Below, piece after piece: positions 1 to 8,118 of a stretch of DNA of 36,211 nucleotides. The translations under genes were made by a program, and so were the position numbers. Position 1 is the first letter of the stretch. Every line of letters begins with the position of its first letter. Under the pieces are notes generated by a model. That model was not told the origin of the DNA. It was given only the letters and a program-made list of their open reading frames with translations, and did not search any database. This stretch comes from an uncultured Prevotellaceae bacterium (GTDB taxonomy: Bacteria; Bacteroidota; Bacteroidia; Bacteroidales; Bacteroidaceae): the NCBI GenBank assembly GCA_947168045.1, contig CAMVKN010000039.1:1-36211 (forward strand), written 5' to 3'.

Positions 1-220
1 TATCAGCTGTTCCTGGTGCACCATCTGGTGCTCGATCTGGGCTGTTGGTGCACCAACCAACGACTTGCAGGTCAGCCGACTAAGTCCCAAAGGTGCACTT
101 GGTACACTATCTTTTTTATTATCCTTTTTATATAGTGTATTGGCAGTGCGTGAAGGACGATGGAAGGAGGTAGACAGAGGCTCCTGCAGGCAGGGTAAAA
201 CCAAAAAAGTCAACCTTTTG
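1..220. other. Left-edge region with no supportable gene; palindromic GGTGCACC copies
   Basis: I find no convincing gene before the promoter at 221-251. The only open frames here are short, low-complexity and lack family features. GGTGCACC occurs at 15-22 and 47-54; the second lies in the 12-bp perfect palindrome TTGGTGCACCAA (45-56), and a related GGTGCTCGATC lies between them. The left part could be the tail of a gene beyond the window edge, but I cannot show it. Confidence 0.4.
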
Positions 221-251
221 TTGCTCATGTCAAAGGAAATTTGTAATTTTG
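221..251 (+). promoter_or_regulatory. Bacteroidetes-type promoter for the 5'-nucleotidase gene
   Basis: TTG at 221-223 and TAATTTTG at 244-251 are separated by 20 nt, matching the Bacteroidetes sigma-A pattern (-33 TTG/TTTG, -7 TAnnTTTG). It lies about 85 nt upstream of the chosen ATG at 335, which leaves a leader of roughly 75 nt. Confidence 0.7.
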
Positions 252-334
252 CACCCGATTTCAGGACAACACTCCGCAGTGACAGGCAGGAGATAGGCGT
301 TCAACACTAATTGTTTACTAATAATCGTATCATT

Positions 335-1795
335 ATGAAGAAGTCCCTCACTCTTTTCACTGCCATTCTGCTGGCAGTCAGCCTGAGTGCCGAGCGCAAG
401 GAGGTTCATATTCTCTCGGCCAACGACATGCATGCCTATCTGTCGTCGATGCCGATGGTGGCCGATGTGGCCGACAGTCTGCGTACGCTCTACCCTGGGC
501 TGCTGGTCTTTGCTGCCGGCGACAACCGCACCGGCGACCCACTGAACGACATGTACGAGATTCCGGCCTATCCCATGGTGGCACTGATGAACCAGATTGG
601 CTTCGACGCCACCACGCTGGGCAACCACGAGTTTGATTCCTCGCCCCGTGGCCTGGCACGCCTCATTAACCTCTCGAACTTCAGCTACCTGTGTGCCAAC
701 GTGCATCCTGATGACTCATTAGGCATGCATCTGCGCCCCTGCCAGACCTTCGACGTGAATGGCCTGCGTGTCGGCGTGGTTGGAGCCGTACAGTTAGGCA
801 CGCATGGTACGCCCGACACCCATCCCGACAACTGCCGGGGCATCAGCTTCGAACCCTATCAGGAGGCCATAGCCCGCTACGAGTATCTGCGCAGTCAGTG
901 CGACATCGTCATCCTGCTGACGCATATCGGCTATGAGGAAGATGTGGAGCTGTCGGCACAGGTGCCCTGGGTTGACCTCATCATCGGCGGCCACACCCAC
1001 ACCCAGCTCAAGGGGGGCGAGATGCACAACGGCATCCTGATTACCCAGAATGAGAACAAGCTGAAGCTGGTGACCCACATCACCCTGGTGCTGGAACGTA
1101 CAAAGGTGGGCGACGGCGTGGACGGCCCTTGGCGCATTGTGGAGAAGAAAGCCGAGAACATTGACGTGCGCGACCGTCAGGGCCGTAATAAGACCGTCAC
1201 CGACATGGTCAGCATGTTCAGCAACAACCCCGCCTTCTTCCGTGCGCTGGCATGGCTTGAAGAGCCTGTCACTACCTACGAGGAGCTGGGCTGCCTGATG
1301 TGCGATGCCTTTATCAGCGAGACGGGAGCCGACGTGGCCATCGAGAACTATGGCGGCGTGCGCTATGATGAGCACGATGCCGGCGAGTTTACCGTCTCCG
1401 ATGTGCTGCAGCTGGACCCCTTTGGCAACGATGCCGTCCTGATGGAGCTCAGCGGCGAGGAGCTGAGGAACATGCTCATCAGCTGCTATGACAACGACAG
1501 CCATCTGTTCCCCTTCGTCGGTGGCATCTTCTGCGAAGTGGAGTTCGACAAGAAGACCCCTGCGCAGGTGAAGAAACTGACCCTGAGGACCCCCGACGGC
1601 AAGAAGCTGGACCTGAAAAAGACCTATCGCGTGGTGACCAACCACTTTGTGGCTTCCATCTGCGATGCACCGCGCCGTGACCAGGGGCACAGCATCAACC
1701 GCAAGACCGCCGACCTCATCATTGATTTCCTTGACCGCAAGAAGTCAGTAAACTATACTGGCAAAAAGCGCATTACAATCGTCAACAAACAATAG
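335..1795 (+). CDS. Secreted 5'-nucleotidase / UshA-family metallophosphatase
   Basis: Exported two-metal phosphatase of the 5'-nucleotidase/UDP-sugar hydrolase family, expected to release phosphate from nucleotides outside the inner membrane. I start at ATG 335, eight codons inside the longest frame (which opens at a TTG), because MKKSLTLF begins a normal signal peptide ending near SLSA (about residue 19). The metallophosphoesterase domain follows: NDMH (D31, H33), GDN (D63), GNHEFD (about 97-101), a lone His in LLTHIG (about 197) and GGHTH (218-222). The C-terminal substrate domain (about 315-486) holds IENYGGVR, DPFGND and TNHF; the Phe residues of the last two usually stack on the nucleobase. 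All metal ligands appear present. At 486 residues it is typical of single-unit family members. Substrate is inferred; related proteins cleave other phosphoesters. It has its own promoter, and the spacer to fabD is a heptad array. Confidence 0.88.
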   Translation: MKKSLTLFTAILLAVSLSAERKEVHILSANDMHAYLSSMPMVADVADSLRTLYPGLLVFAAGDNRTGDPLNDMYEIPAYPMVALMNQIGFDATTLGNHEFDSSPRGLARLINLSNFSYLCANVHPDDSLGMHLRPCQTFDVNGLRVGVVGAVQLGTHGTPDTHPDNCRGISFEPYQEAIARYEYLRSQCDIVILLTHIGYEEDVELSAQVPWVDLIIGGHTHTQLKGGEMHNGILITQNENKLKLVTHITLVLERTKVGDGVDGPWRIVEKKAENIDVRDRQGRNKTVTDMVSMFSNNPAFFRALAWLEEPVTTYEELGCLMCDAFISETGADVAIENYGGVRYDEHDAGEFTVSDVLQLDPFGNDAVLMELSGEELRNMLISCYDNDSHLFPFVGGIFCEVEFDKKTPAQVKKLTLRTPDGKKLDLKKTYRVVTNHFVASICDAPRRDQGHSINRKTADLIIDFLDRKKSVNYTGKKRITIVNKQ

Positions 1796-1850
1796 TCAAT
1801 AAACAATAAACTATAGTCACTCAACAATAAACTCTTAACAATAAACAATG
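1781..1850. repeat. Heptanucleotide array (AACAATA type) filling the nucleotidase-fabD spacer
   Basis: Ten consecutive 7-nt units: GTCAACA, AACAATA, GTCAATA, AACAATA, AACTATA, GTCACTC, AACAATA, AACTCTT, AACAATA, AACAATG. The array begins in the last codons of the upstream gene, covers its stop (TAG 1793-1795), and its last unit supplies the fabD start codon (ATG 1848-1850). The entire spacer is therefore heptad-periodic. Confidence 0.85.
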
Positions 1851-2735
1851 AAAGCATTTGTATTCCCCGGACAGGGGGCACAGTTCGTAGGCATGGGCAA
1901 GGACCTCTACGACAACAACGAGACAGCAAAAGAACTTTTCGAGAAAGCCAATGACATCCTTGGCTTCCGCATTACCGACGTGATGTTCAACGGCACTGAC
2001 GAGGACCTGCGCCAGACCAAGGTGACACAGCCTGCCGTCTTCCTGCACAGCGTCATCTCAGCCATCTGCATGGGCGAGTCTGACCCCAAGATGACTGCCG
2101 GTCACTCCTTAGGCGAGTTCTCAGCCCTGGTGGCTGCCGGCGCCCTTAGCTTTGAGGATGGCCTGAAGCTGGTTTACGCTCGTGCCATGGCCATGCAGAA
2201 AGCTTGCGAGGCCCAGCCCTCGACCATGGCTGCCATCATCGGTCTGCCTGACGAGAAGGTGGAGGAAATCTGCGAGGCCGTGTCGAAGAAGGGCATCGGT
2301 GTCGTCGTGCCTGCCAACTATAACAATCCCGGCCAGCTGGTCATCAGCGGCAACATCGAGGCTGTCAACGAGGCATGTGAGCAGCTGAAGGCCGCCGGTG
2401 CCAAGCGTGCCCTGCCGCTGAAGGTGGGTGGCGCCTTCCACTCGCCCCTGATGCAGCCTGCCAAGGATGAGCTGCAGGCCGCCATCGAGCAGACTGCATT
2501 CCAGACGCCGAAGTGCCCCGTCTACCAGAACGTCGACGGCAAGCCGCATACCGACCCGGCCGAAATCAAGGCCAACCTCATTGCACAGCTCACCAGCAGC
2601 GTGCGCTGGACACAGTGTGTGCAGAACATGATTCAGGACGGAGCCACCGACTTCACTGAGTGTGGACCGGGCAAGGCCCTGCAGGGAATGATTGCTAAGA
2701 TCAGCAAAGAGGTCACCGCTCATGGCATCGAGTAA
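1848..2735 (+). CDS. fabD: Malonyl-CoA:ACP transacylase FabD
   Basis: Transfers malonyl from CoA to acyl carrier protein, supplying the extender unit for type II fatty acid synthesis in the cytoplasm. The 295-residue protein has the usual N-terminus (AFVFPGQGAQ), the nucleophile Ser87 in GHSLGE, the conserved Arg in YARAMAMQ (R112), and His198 in GGAFHSPLM as the catalytic partner. The closing ECGPGKALQGM segment is also typical. Length matches the family. The ATG at 1848 lies in the last unit of a heptad array, so there is no normal Shine-Dalgarno sequence. Its 3' end overlaps the next gene by 14 nt, which suggests translational coupling. It is isolated here from other fab genes. Identification is firm. 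Confidence 0.95.
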   Translation: MKAFVFPGQGAQFVGMGKDLYDNNETAKELFEKANDILGFRITDVMFNGTDEDLRQTKVTQPAVFLHSVISAICMGESDPKMTAGHSLGEFSALVAAGALSFEDGLKLVYARAMAMQKACEAQPSTMAAIIGLPDEKVEEICEAVSKKGIGVVVPANYNNPGQLVISGNIEAVNEACEQLKAAGAKRALPLKVGGAFHSPLMQPAKDELQAAIEQTAFQTPKCPVYQNVDGKPHTDPAEIKANLIAQLTSSVRWTQCVQNMIQDGATDFTECGPGKALQGMIAKISKEVTAHGIE

Positions 2736-4386
2736 AATCATCATCTACCAAGTCTTTACGCGCCTGTACACCAATCGCTGTCAGGCGCGTAAACCTTTTG
2801 GCACCATCGAGGAGAACGGCAGTGGCAAGATGAACGACTTCTCACCAACGGTGCTGAAGAAGTTCCGCGAGATGGGCATCACCCATGTGTGGTACACCGG
2901 TGTCATACGCCATGCCACCATGACCGACTACTCACAGCACGGCGTGCCTACACAGCACCCAGCGGTGGTGAAGGGGCGTGCCGGGTCGCCATACGCCATT
3001 ACCGACTACTACGACGTAGACCCTGACCTGGCTGTCAATGTCGACAAGCGCATGGAGGAGTTTGAACGGCTGGTCAACCGCACCCACCGGGCCGGGCTGA
3101 AGATGATTATCGACTTCGTGCCCAACCATGTGGCGCGCCAGTATCACAGCGTGGCCAAGCCTGACGGCGTGCGTGACCTGGGCGAGGACGACAACCCACA
3201 GCTGGGCTTCGACCTTCAGAACAATTTCTATTATTGTCCCAGTCAGCCCTTCGCCCCTTACTTCGACCTCTATCACGGTGAGAGCCAGCCTTACGAGGAG
3301 ATGCCCGCCAAGGCCACCGGCAACGACTGCTTTCACAATGCCCCGGGGCAGAACGACTGGTACGAGACGGTGAAGCTGAACTATGGCGTGGACTACTATG
3401 CTGGGCAGACACCTTCGTCGCTGCAGCTGACCACAGTCCCCTCCACCTGGCAGAAGATGCTGCACATCCTGTTCTACTGGGCTGCCAAGGGCATCGATGG
3501 CTTCCGTTGCGACATGGCCGAGATGGTGCCTGCCTGCTTCTGGGCATGGGCCACGGCACAGGTGAAGAAGCAGTATCCCGGCGTGGTGTTCATCGGCGAG
3601 GTCTACAACCCACAGGAGTACCGTCACTACCTGGCTTCAGGCTTCGACTATCTGTATGACAAGGTGGGCATGTACGACACACTGCGTGATGTCATGCTGC
3701 ATCAGCGCGACACAAACGCCATCACATGGGCGTGGCAGCAGACCGACGACATCGCCTCGCACATGCTCTACTTCCTGGAGAACCACGACGAGCAGCGCCT
3801 GGCCAGTGACTTCGTGTGCGGAACGGCTCAGAAGGCATTGCCGGCACTGGTGGTCAGTGTATTGATGCGCCAGAATCCCTTTATGTTCTACGCCGGACAG
3901 GAGTGGGGCGAGCGCGGCATGGATGCCGAGGGCTTCAGTGGAAAGGACGGTCGCACCACTATCTTCGACTACTGGTCGCTAAACGGTCCTGCCGTCTTCT
4001 CGCCCGAGACCCTGCACGGCACTAACGACATTGTCAGCTACTATGCCGATGTGCTGCGCATTGCAAGGACCGAACAGGCTGTGGCTGAGGGAAATACCTT
4101 CGACCTGATGTACGTCAACGGACATCTGCATCGTCAGTATGCCTTCCTGCGAAAGCACGACAACGACCTGTTGCTTGTGGTGGCCAATTTCGATGATGCT
4201 CCTGTGACAGCTGCCGTCACCATCCCCGCCCATGCCTTCAGTTACATGGGCTTTGGTGAGTGCCACTGTCAGGCTGTCGACCTGCTGTCTGGCACTGAAC
4301 ACGCCGTTACCTTGGCACCCGATGCTCCCGTCAGCGTCGACCTACAGCCACGTCAGTCGGTTGTCCTGAAGCTTCAGCTGCCATAA
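2722..4386 (+). CDS. GH13 alpha-amylase family protein, cytoplasmic
   Basis: Acts on alpha-glucans or maltooligosaccharides by a retaining mechanism. The start is ATG 2722, inside fabD in another frame; it gives MASSKIIIYQVFTRLY, the usual first strand of the barrel, and the 14-nt overlap implies coupling to fabD. All four GH13 regions are visible: DFVPNH (131-136), GFRCDMAEM with nucleophile D264, IGEVYN with acid/base E293, and ENHDEQR (353-359) with stabiliser D356. A C-terminal beta domain (about 455-554) follows the barrel. There is no signal peptide or lipobox, so it should be cytoplasmic, unlike the surface amylases of Sus systems. The exact activity (amylase, maltogenic enzyme, transferase) cannot be read from the sequence. 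The pairing with fabD is unexpected functionally. Confidence 0.9.
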   Translation: MASSKIIIYQVFTRLYTNRCQARKPFGTIEENGSGKMNDFSPTVLKKFREMGITHVWYTGVIRHATMTDYSQHGVPTQHPAVVKGRAGSPYAITDYYDVDPDLAVNVDKRMEEFERLVNRTHRAGLKMIIDFVPNHVARQYHSVAKPDGVRDLGEDDNPQLGFDLQNNFYYCPSQPFAPYFDLYHGESQPYEEMPAKATGNDCFHNAPGQNDWYETVKLNYGVDYYAGQTPSSLQLTTVPSTWQKMLHILFYWAAKGIDGFRCDMAEMVPACFWAWATAQVKKQYPGVVFIGEVYNPQEYRHYLASGFDYLYDKVGMYDTLRDVMLHQRDTNAITWAWQQTDDIASHMLYFLENHDEQRLASDFVCGTAQKALPALVVSVLMRQNPFMFYAGQEWGERGMDAEGFSGKDGRTTIFDYWSLNGPAVFSPETLHGTNDIVSYYADVLRIARTEQAVAEGNTFDLMYVNGHLHRQYAFLRKHDNDLLLVVANFDDAPVTAAVTIPAHAFSYMGFGECHCQAVDLLSGTEHAVTLAPDAPVSVDLQPRQSVVLKLQLP

Positions 4387-4391
4387 ACCAT

Positions 4392-4433
4392 CCTCTCACC
4401 TCTTACCTCTCACCTCTCACCTCTTACCTCAAT
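4392..4433. repeat. Heptanucleotide array (CCTCTCA type)
   Basis: Units CCTCTCA, CCTCTTA, CCTCTCA, CCTCTCA, CCTCTTA and CCTCAAT run from just after the amylase stop to the stop codon of the convergent acyltransferase gene. An array of the same family in the opposite orientation lies at 5441-5503, so the two bracket that single gene. Confidence 0.85.
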
Positions 4434-5434
4434 CAATCGCGGTAAATCCACGACAGCAGTGAGTTAATCCACTTGATGGAACAGCGGAACCAACGATAGG
4501 TGCTGACGGGCTTACCCCCGAAGCGAAGGATGAAGTCGCGGAACTTGTTCTTACGGAAGGGCAGTCCCACGTCCATGAAGAAGATATGCTCATAGCCCCG
4601 GCTATGGGCATCTTTTATGGCATGCCAGATGGTGAGCTCACGCGGGTGTACCCATGCGAATGACTTGCGGCGGTAGGCAGCATACCACAGATAGGCCTGG
4701 TGGTTGGAGTAGACCACGGCTGAACAGCCCACCACACGGTTGCGGTAGCGGGTGAGGTAGAGACGGCCGTCATCGGGCAGCTGAATCTTCTCCTTGGCAT
4801 CCACTGGTGGCAGGCCGCTGAACGAGTGGAAGAACTCGTCGGCGGGTATGTAGCGCTTGGGCTTCAGCCAGTTATGATGGCGAAGCAGCTTCATGAACTC
4901 CTTGAAGTCGTCTTCACTCTTCACCTCGTCGGTGATGACGCCCCGCTCGTAGGCATTGTTGATGCGTTGCTGCATGGACGCCGAGATGCGTTCCTCGGGT
5001 GTGCGTGAGTGCAGCGAGTTGTGGATGCTCATCCAACGCACGGGGAAATAGCGGGCAGCGCGCAACTGACGGTAGCCAAACATCTTATGGCTCAGGTGGC
5101 TCACCTCTACATAGAGCATGCGTGGCCCCAGCTTGGCGGTGAGGGCGTTGAGCATCTGCTCGAAAGCCTCGCCGCTGTTCTCTTTGTAAACCCCTTCGCC
5201 CAAGATGCGGCAGTGCATGTAGTAATAGGGTGGGAACCACGAGGAGCGATAGCGCACCACAGCCAGCATCTGGGCCATCAGGTTGCCGTCGTCATCGGTC
5301 AGCGTCACCATGTAGGGACGATGGCGTGGCGTCTGCTGGCACAGCGCGAAGAACTGGGGACTGTGGAAGAAGTTGCTGTCCATCAGTCCTTCGGGCAAGG
5401 TGTCGCCAGTGGTGTAGATGCGGGTTTGTGGCAT
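4433..5434 (-). CDS. FemAB/GNAT-like N-acyltransferase
   Basis: Probable acyltransferase of the GNAT-fold FemAB/Acetyltransf_6 type; such proteins add amino acids or acyl groups to peptidoglycan precursors, sugars or lipids. Across 333 residues there is no signal peptide. The second half shows the GNAT-like core: a strand followed by a helix region (YLWYAAYRRKSFAWVHP, then LTIWHAIKDAHSRGYEHIF) and the closing RFGGKPVSTYRWFR, a segment commonly seen at the end of such proteins. The first half (YYYMHCRILGEG, a Tyr/Trp-rich core) fits the N-terminal half of the double fold. Catalytic residues cannot be assigned. The gene is bracketed by heptad arrays of the same family in inverted orientation (4392-4433 and 5441-5503). 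Substrate is unknown; family assignment is moderate. Confidence 0.65.
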   Translation of the reverse strand: MPQTRIYTTGDTLPEGLMDSNFFHSPQFFALCQQTPRHRPYMVTLTDDDGNLMAQMLAVVRYRSSWFPPYYYMHCRILGEGVYKENSGEAFEQMLNALTAKLGPRMLYVEVSHLSHKMFGYRQLRAARYFPVRWMSIHNSLHSRTPEERISASMQQRINNAYERGVITDEVKSEDDFKEFMKLLRHHNWLKPKRYIPADEFFHSFSGLPPVDAKEKIQLPDDGRLYLTRYRNRVVGCSAVVYSNHQAYLWYAAYRRKSFAWVHPRELTIWHAIKDAHSRGYEHIFFMDVGLPFRKNKFRDFILRFGGKPVSTYRWFRCSIKWINSLLSWIYRD

Positions 5435-5440
5435 TTCTTT

Positions 5441-5503
5441 GAGGTGAGAGGTGAGAGGTGAGAGGTGAGAGATGAGAGATGAGAGATGAGAGGTAAGAGG
5501 TGA
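5441..5503. repeat. Heptanucleotide array (GAGGTGA/GAGATGA type)
   Basis: Nine 7-nt units: GAGGTGA four times, GAGATGA three times, GAGGTAA, GAGGTGA. They fill the spacer between the acyltransferase start and the GH95 stop. On the minus strand the unit is TCACCTC, the same family as 4392-4433 and 28891-28925. Confidence 0.88.
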
Positions 5504-5511
5504 GAGAACGG

Positions 5512-8001
5512 TTATTGTTTAGTGGTTATTGTATAGCTCTTGCCAGGCTGGGTGACGAGGTCGTACTCATAGACGGGCTTCACAGGCAGGAGCTGGAAGT
5601 GGGTCAGCTCAGCTGAGCGTAGGGGCTGACGGATGTCGGCAGGCTGAAGCAAGGCGTTAGGGCAGGGGCCGGTAGCCTCTTGCAGTCCTCTGCCCTTCAG
5701 TGGCGTGTAGGAGCGGAGACGTAGCGTGCCGCCGATGGTGGAGCGAACCACAGCAGAGCACAGTGTTCCTTTACTCCAGGTCTCGTCGACGATGAAGCCG
5801 CCGCGGGCGCGCAGTCCCTTCACCTCACCCTCGTGCCATTCCGTCGGCAGGGCCGGCAACAGGTGGACGGCGCCGTCGTGGCTCTGCAGCAGCATCTCGC
5901 AGATGCCGGCCGAGACACCGAAGTTGCCGTCAATCTGGAACGGAGGATGGGCATCAAAGAGGTTGGGGTAGGTGCGTCCCATGGGATATTCGCGCATCTT
6001 CGAGTCGTTGGGCAGCAGGTGTAGCATGTTGCGGATGATGGTGAAAGCGTGGTCGCCGTCAAGCATGCGTGCCCAGAAGTTCGTCTTCCATCCTAAGCTC
6101 CACCCCGTGGCCATGTCGCCCCTTTGTTTCAGCGTGTTGGCGGCGGCGGTGAAGAGGTCGGGATGGCTATAGGGCGAAATCTGGTTCGATGGGTAGAGGC
6201 CGTACAGGTGGCTGATGTGGCGATGCTCGTCCTTCGGGTCATCGGCGTCGATGAGCCACTCCTGCAGCTGGCCGTGTCGGCCAATCTGCATGGGTGGAAG
6301 CTTTGAGAGTTGAGTGTTGAGAGTTGAGAGTTGAGAGTCGTCGATGCCGAGAGCCTTGGCTGCCATGATGGTTTGCGATAGCACGTCGAAACAAATCTGG
6401 TTGTCCATCGTCGAGCCGGCACAGACGTTGGTGCCCTTCCCCGCGGGGCCGTGTTCGGGCGACACGGTAGGCACGGTCATCAGCCAGCCGGCGGCCTGCT
6501 TGATTACACCGCTGTCAGGGTAGCACTGCATGTAGTCGCAGAGGAAGTCGGCGGCGCCCTTCATCACGGGATAGTACTCGCTGAGGAACTGCTTGTCGCC
6601 GGTGAAGAGGTAGTGCTGCCAGAGGTGTGTGGTGAGCCATGCGCCGCCCGTGGGGAACATGCCCCATTGCGTACCGTCGACAGGACCGGCAATGCGCCAC
6701 AGGTCAGTGTTGTGGTGGGCCACCCAGCCACGGCAGCCGTACATGGTTCTGGCCGTCACGGCACCGGTCTGGCTCAGGTCCTTGGTCATCGTGAACAGCG
6801 GCTGCTGCGTCTCGGCCAGATTGCCGACCAGGGCGGGCCAGTAGTTCATCTCAGCGTTGATGTTGATGGTGTACTTCGAGTCCCATGGCGCATTCATCTT
6901 GTCGTTCCACACACCCTGCAGGTTGGCGGCCTGTCCGCCAGGCTGGCTGGAGGAGATGAGCAGGTAGCGGCCGTATTGCATCATCAGCGCCACCATGTCG
7001 AGGTCCGTGGGATTCTCTGAGAAGGCGGTCACGCGCTGGTCGGTCTCCAGGGACGAGGCGGCGGTCTTGGGCAATGTCAGCGACACACGGTCGTACTGCT
7101 CCTTGTATTTCTTGATGTGCGCCTTCAGCAACTCCTTGTACGACTTGCCATGGAGCGAAGCCAGTGTCTGCTTGGTCTGCTTGTCTCCATCGCCACTGAT
7201 GTCGTTGTACTTCACAAAGTTGGTGGCTGCCACTATGTAGAGCGTGGCCGTGGTGGCATCGTCCACGCTGAGGCCCTCACCCTTCACCTCCACGTCGCCG
7301 TCGGCCTCAATAAGGACTTTGCAGTCGGCTTTCAGCCCGGCCGCAATGCCCTCCTGCTCCACACCGTCGACGGTGGCCGACAGCAGGTTTGCCTGACCGT
7401 TGCCGCCTGCCACGGTGGAAACCACCTTCGATGGCAGCTGGCTGGCGAAGCTAATGTCGAAGTCCAGCTCGCCTTTCTTGCTGGCCTTCAGCTGCATGAC
7501 GATGACATTGTCGGCCTGCGAGGCGAAGACCTTACGCTCAAATTTCACACCCTTATATATATAAGATGTGGTGGCGACGGCATCACCCAGGTTCAGCTCA
7601 CGACGGTAGCCTGTCACATCCTTGTGGCCCAGCGATAGCTTCAGACTGCCTAAGGGCAGGAAACGCATGCCGTGGGGACCTTTGATGAAGTGGCGGTCAA
7701 TGAGCTTCGTGGCTTGCTGCTCGTTGCCGGCAAAGATGAGGCGGCGCACCTCATCCAGAGCGACGAGCGACTCAGTTGAGTTGTTGTCGTGTGGCGAGCC
7801 GCTCCAGAAGGTCTCTTCGTTCAGCTGAATCTCTTCTGTGTCAGTGCCGCCGTAGACCATTGCGCCCAGGTGGCTGTTGCCAATGGGCAGTGCCTCCAGC
7901 CAGTGCTCGGCAGGATGGCTGTACCACAGCCTGTGGGGTTGGGACGATGCCGTGAGGATGACGGCGACGGTGGCAATAAGGAAGGAAAGGGCGCGCTTCA
8001 T
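5512..8001 (-). CDS. Secreted GH95-family glycosidase (alpha-L-fucosidase/galactosidase type)
   Basis: Inverting glycosidase that removes terminal alpha-L-fucose or alpha-L-galactose from plant or host glycans. A signal peptide spans about residues 1-20 (ending TASS), so it is exported. The N-terminal beta-sandwich carries the family signature: [15 protein letters not shown] (38-52) and [11 protein letters not shown] (58-68). The (alpha/alpha)6 barrel has [13 protein letters not shown] (378-390), VSPEHGP (about 513-519) and QIDGNFG (689-695); the Asn pair in the first and the Asp in the last match the residues known to activate water in this family. At 829 residues it is normal in size. A heptad array encodes [11 protein letters not shown] (about 556-566) just before [14 protein letters not shown]. 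The gene has its own promoter and diverges from the nitroreductase. It may cooperate with the pectin genes further right, since fucose and L-galactose occur in pectin side chains. Confidence 0.88.
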   Translation of the reverse strand: MKRALSFLIATVAVILTASSQPHRLWYSHPAEHWLEALPIGNSHLGAMVYGGTDTEEIQLNEETFWSGSPHDNNSTESLVALDEVRRLIFAGNEQQATKLIDRHFIKGPHGMRFLPLGSLKLSLGHKDVTGYRRELNLGDAVATTSYIYKGVKFERKVFASQADNVIVMQLKASKKGELDFDISFASQLPSKVVSTVAGGNGQANLLSATVDGVEQEGIAAGLKADCKVLIEADGDVEVKGEGLSVDDATTATLYIVAATNFVKYNDISGDGDKQTKQTLASLHGKSYKELLKAHIKKYKEQYDRVSLTLPKTAASSLETDQRVTAFSENPTDLDMVALMMQYGRYLLISSSQPGGQAANLQGVWNDKMNAPWDSKYTININAEMNYWPALVGNLAETQQPLFTMTKDLSQTGAVTARTMYGCRGWVAHHNTDLWRIAGPVDGTQWGMFPTGGAWLTTHLWQHYLFTGDKQFLSEYYPVMKGAADFLCDYMQCYPDSGVIKQAAGWLMTVPTVSPEHGPAGKGTNVCAGSTMDNQICFDVLSQTIMAAKALGIDDSQLSTLNTQLSKLPPMQIGRHGQLQEWLIDADDPKDEHRHISHLYGLYPSNQISPYSHPDLFTAAANTLKQRGDMATGWSLGWKTNFWARMLDGDHAFTIIRNMLHLLPNDSKMREYPMGRTYPNLFDAHPPFQIDGNFGVSAGICEMLLQSHDGAVHLLPALPTEWHEGEVKGLRARGGFIVDETWSKGTLCSAVVRSTIGGTLRLRSYTPLKGRGLQEATGPCPNALLQPADIRQPLRSAELTHFQLLPVKPVYEYDLVTQPGKSYTITTKQ
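6303..6337. repeat. Heptanucleotide array (TTGAGAG) translated inside the GH95 gene
   Basis: Five units in register: TTGAGAG, TTGAGTG, TTGAGAG, TTGAGAG, TTGAGAG. Three 7-nt units equal seven codons, so the array is read as a Ser/Thr/Leu/Gln-rich segment in a loop or helix that lies before a strictly conserved motif. Confidence 0.8.
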
Positions 8002-8033
8002 GGTTGTCTGCTTTTAGTTAATGGATTCTGCTG

Positions 8034-8041
8034 CAAAAGTA
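8034..8041 (-). promoter_or_regulatory. -7 promoter element for the GH95 gene
   Basis: CAAAAGTA on the plus strand reads TACTTTTG on the minus strand, a match to TAnnTTTG, 33 nt upstream of the GH95 ATG. No good TTG/TTTG -33 element is seen; the position falls in an AT-rich heptad array. Confidence 0.55.
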
Positions 8042-8083
8042 CGAAATAATTATGAATTATGAATGGCGAATTGTGAATTATTT
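8042..8083. repeat. Heptanucleotide array (ATAATTC/ACAATTC type) between divergent promoters
   Basis: On the minus strand the units read ACAATTC, GCCATTC, ATAATTC, ATAATTA, a 7-nt period of the same family as 18454-18481. The array sits between the -7 elements of the divergent GH95 and nitroreductase genes and occupies both expected -33 positions. Confidence 0.7.
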
Positions 8084-8085
8084 TG

Positions 8086-8093
8086 TACCTTTG
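8086..8093 (+). promoter_or_regulatory. -7 promoter element for the nitroreductase gene
   Basis: TACCTTTG matches TAnnTTTG and lies 26 nt upstream of the ATG at 8119. The -33 region falls in the heptad array and has no clear TTTG. Confidence 0.6.
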
Positions 8094-8118
8094 CACAAAA
8101 TTCTAAAGAAAAGATACA

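Noticed and set aside
65..310. Open frame of 81 codons at the left edge
   Set aside because: It spans the promoter at 221-251, has no family features and low-complexity content; not supported as a gene.
230..1690. Long minus-strand frames opposite the nucleotidase gene
   Set aside because: These are shadows from GC-rich codon bias on the coding strand; no recognisable domains.
4433..5503. Insertion sequence with the acyltransferase as passenger
   Set aside because: No transposase or classical terminal inverted repeats; the flanking repeats are heptad arrays also found alone elsewhere, so only the arrangement is reported.
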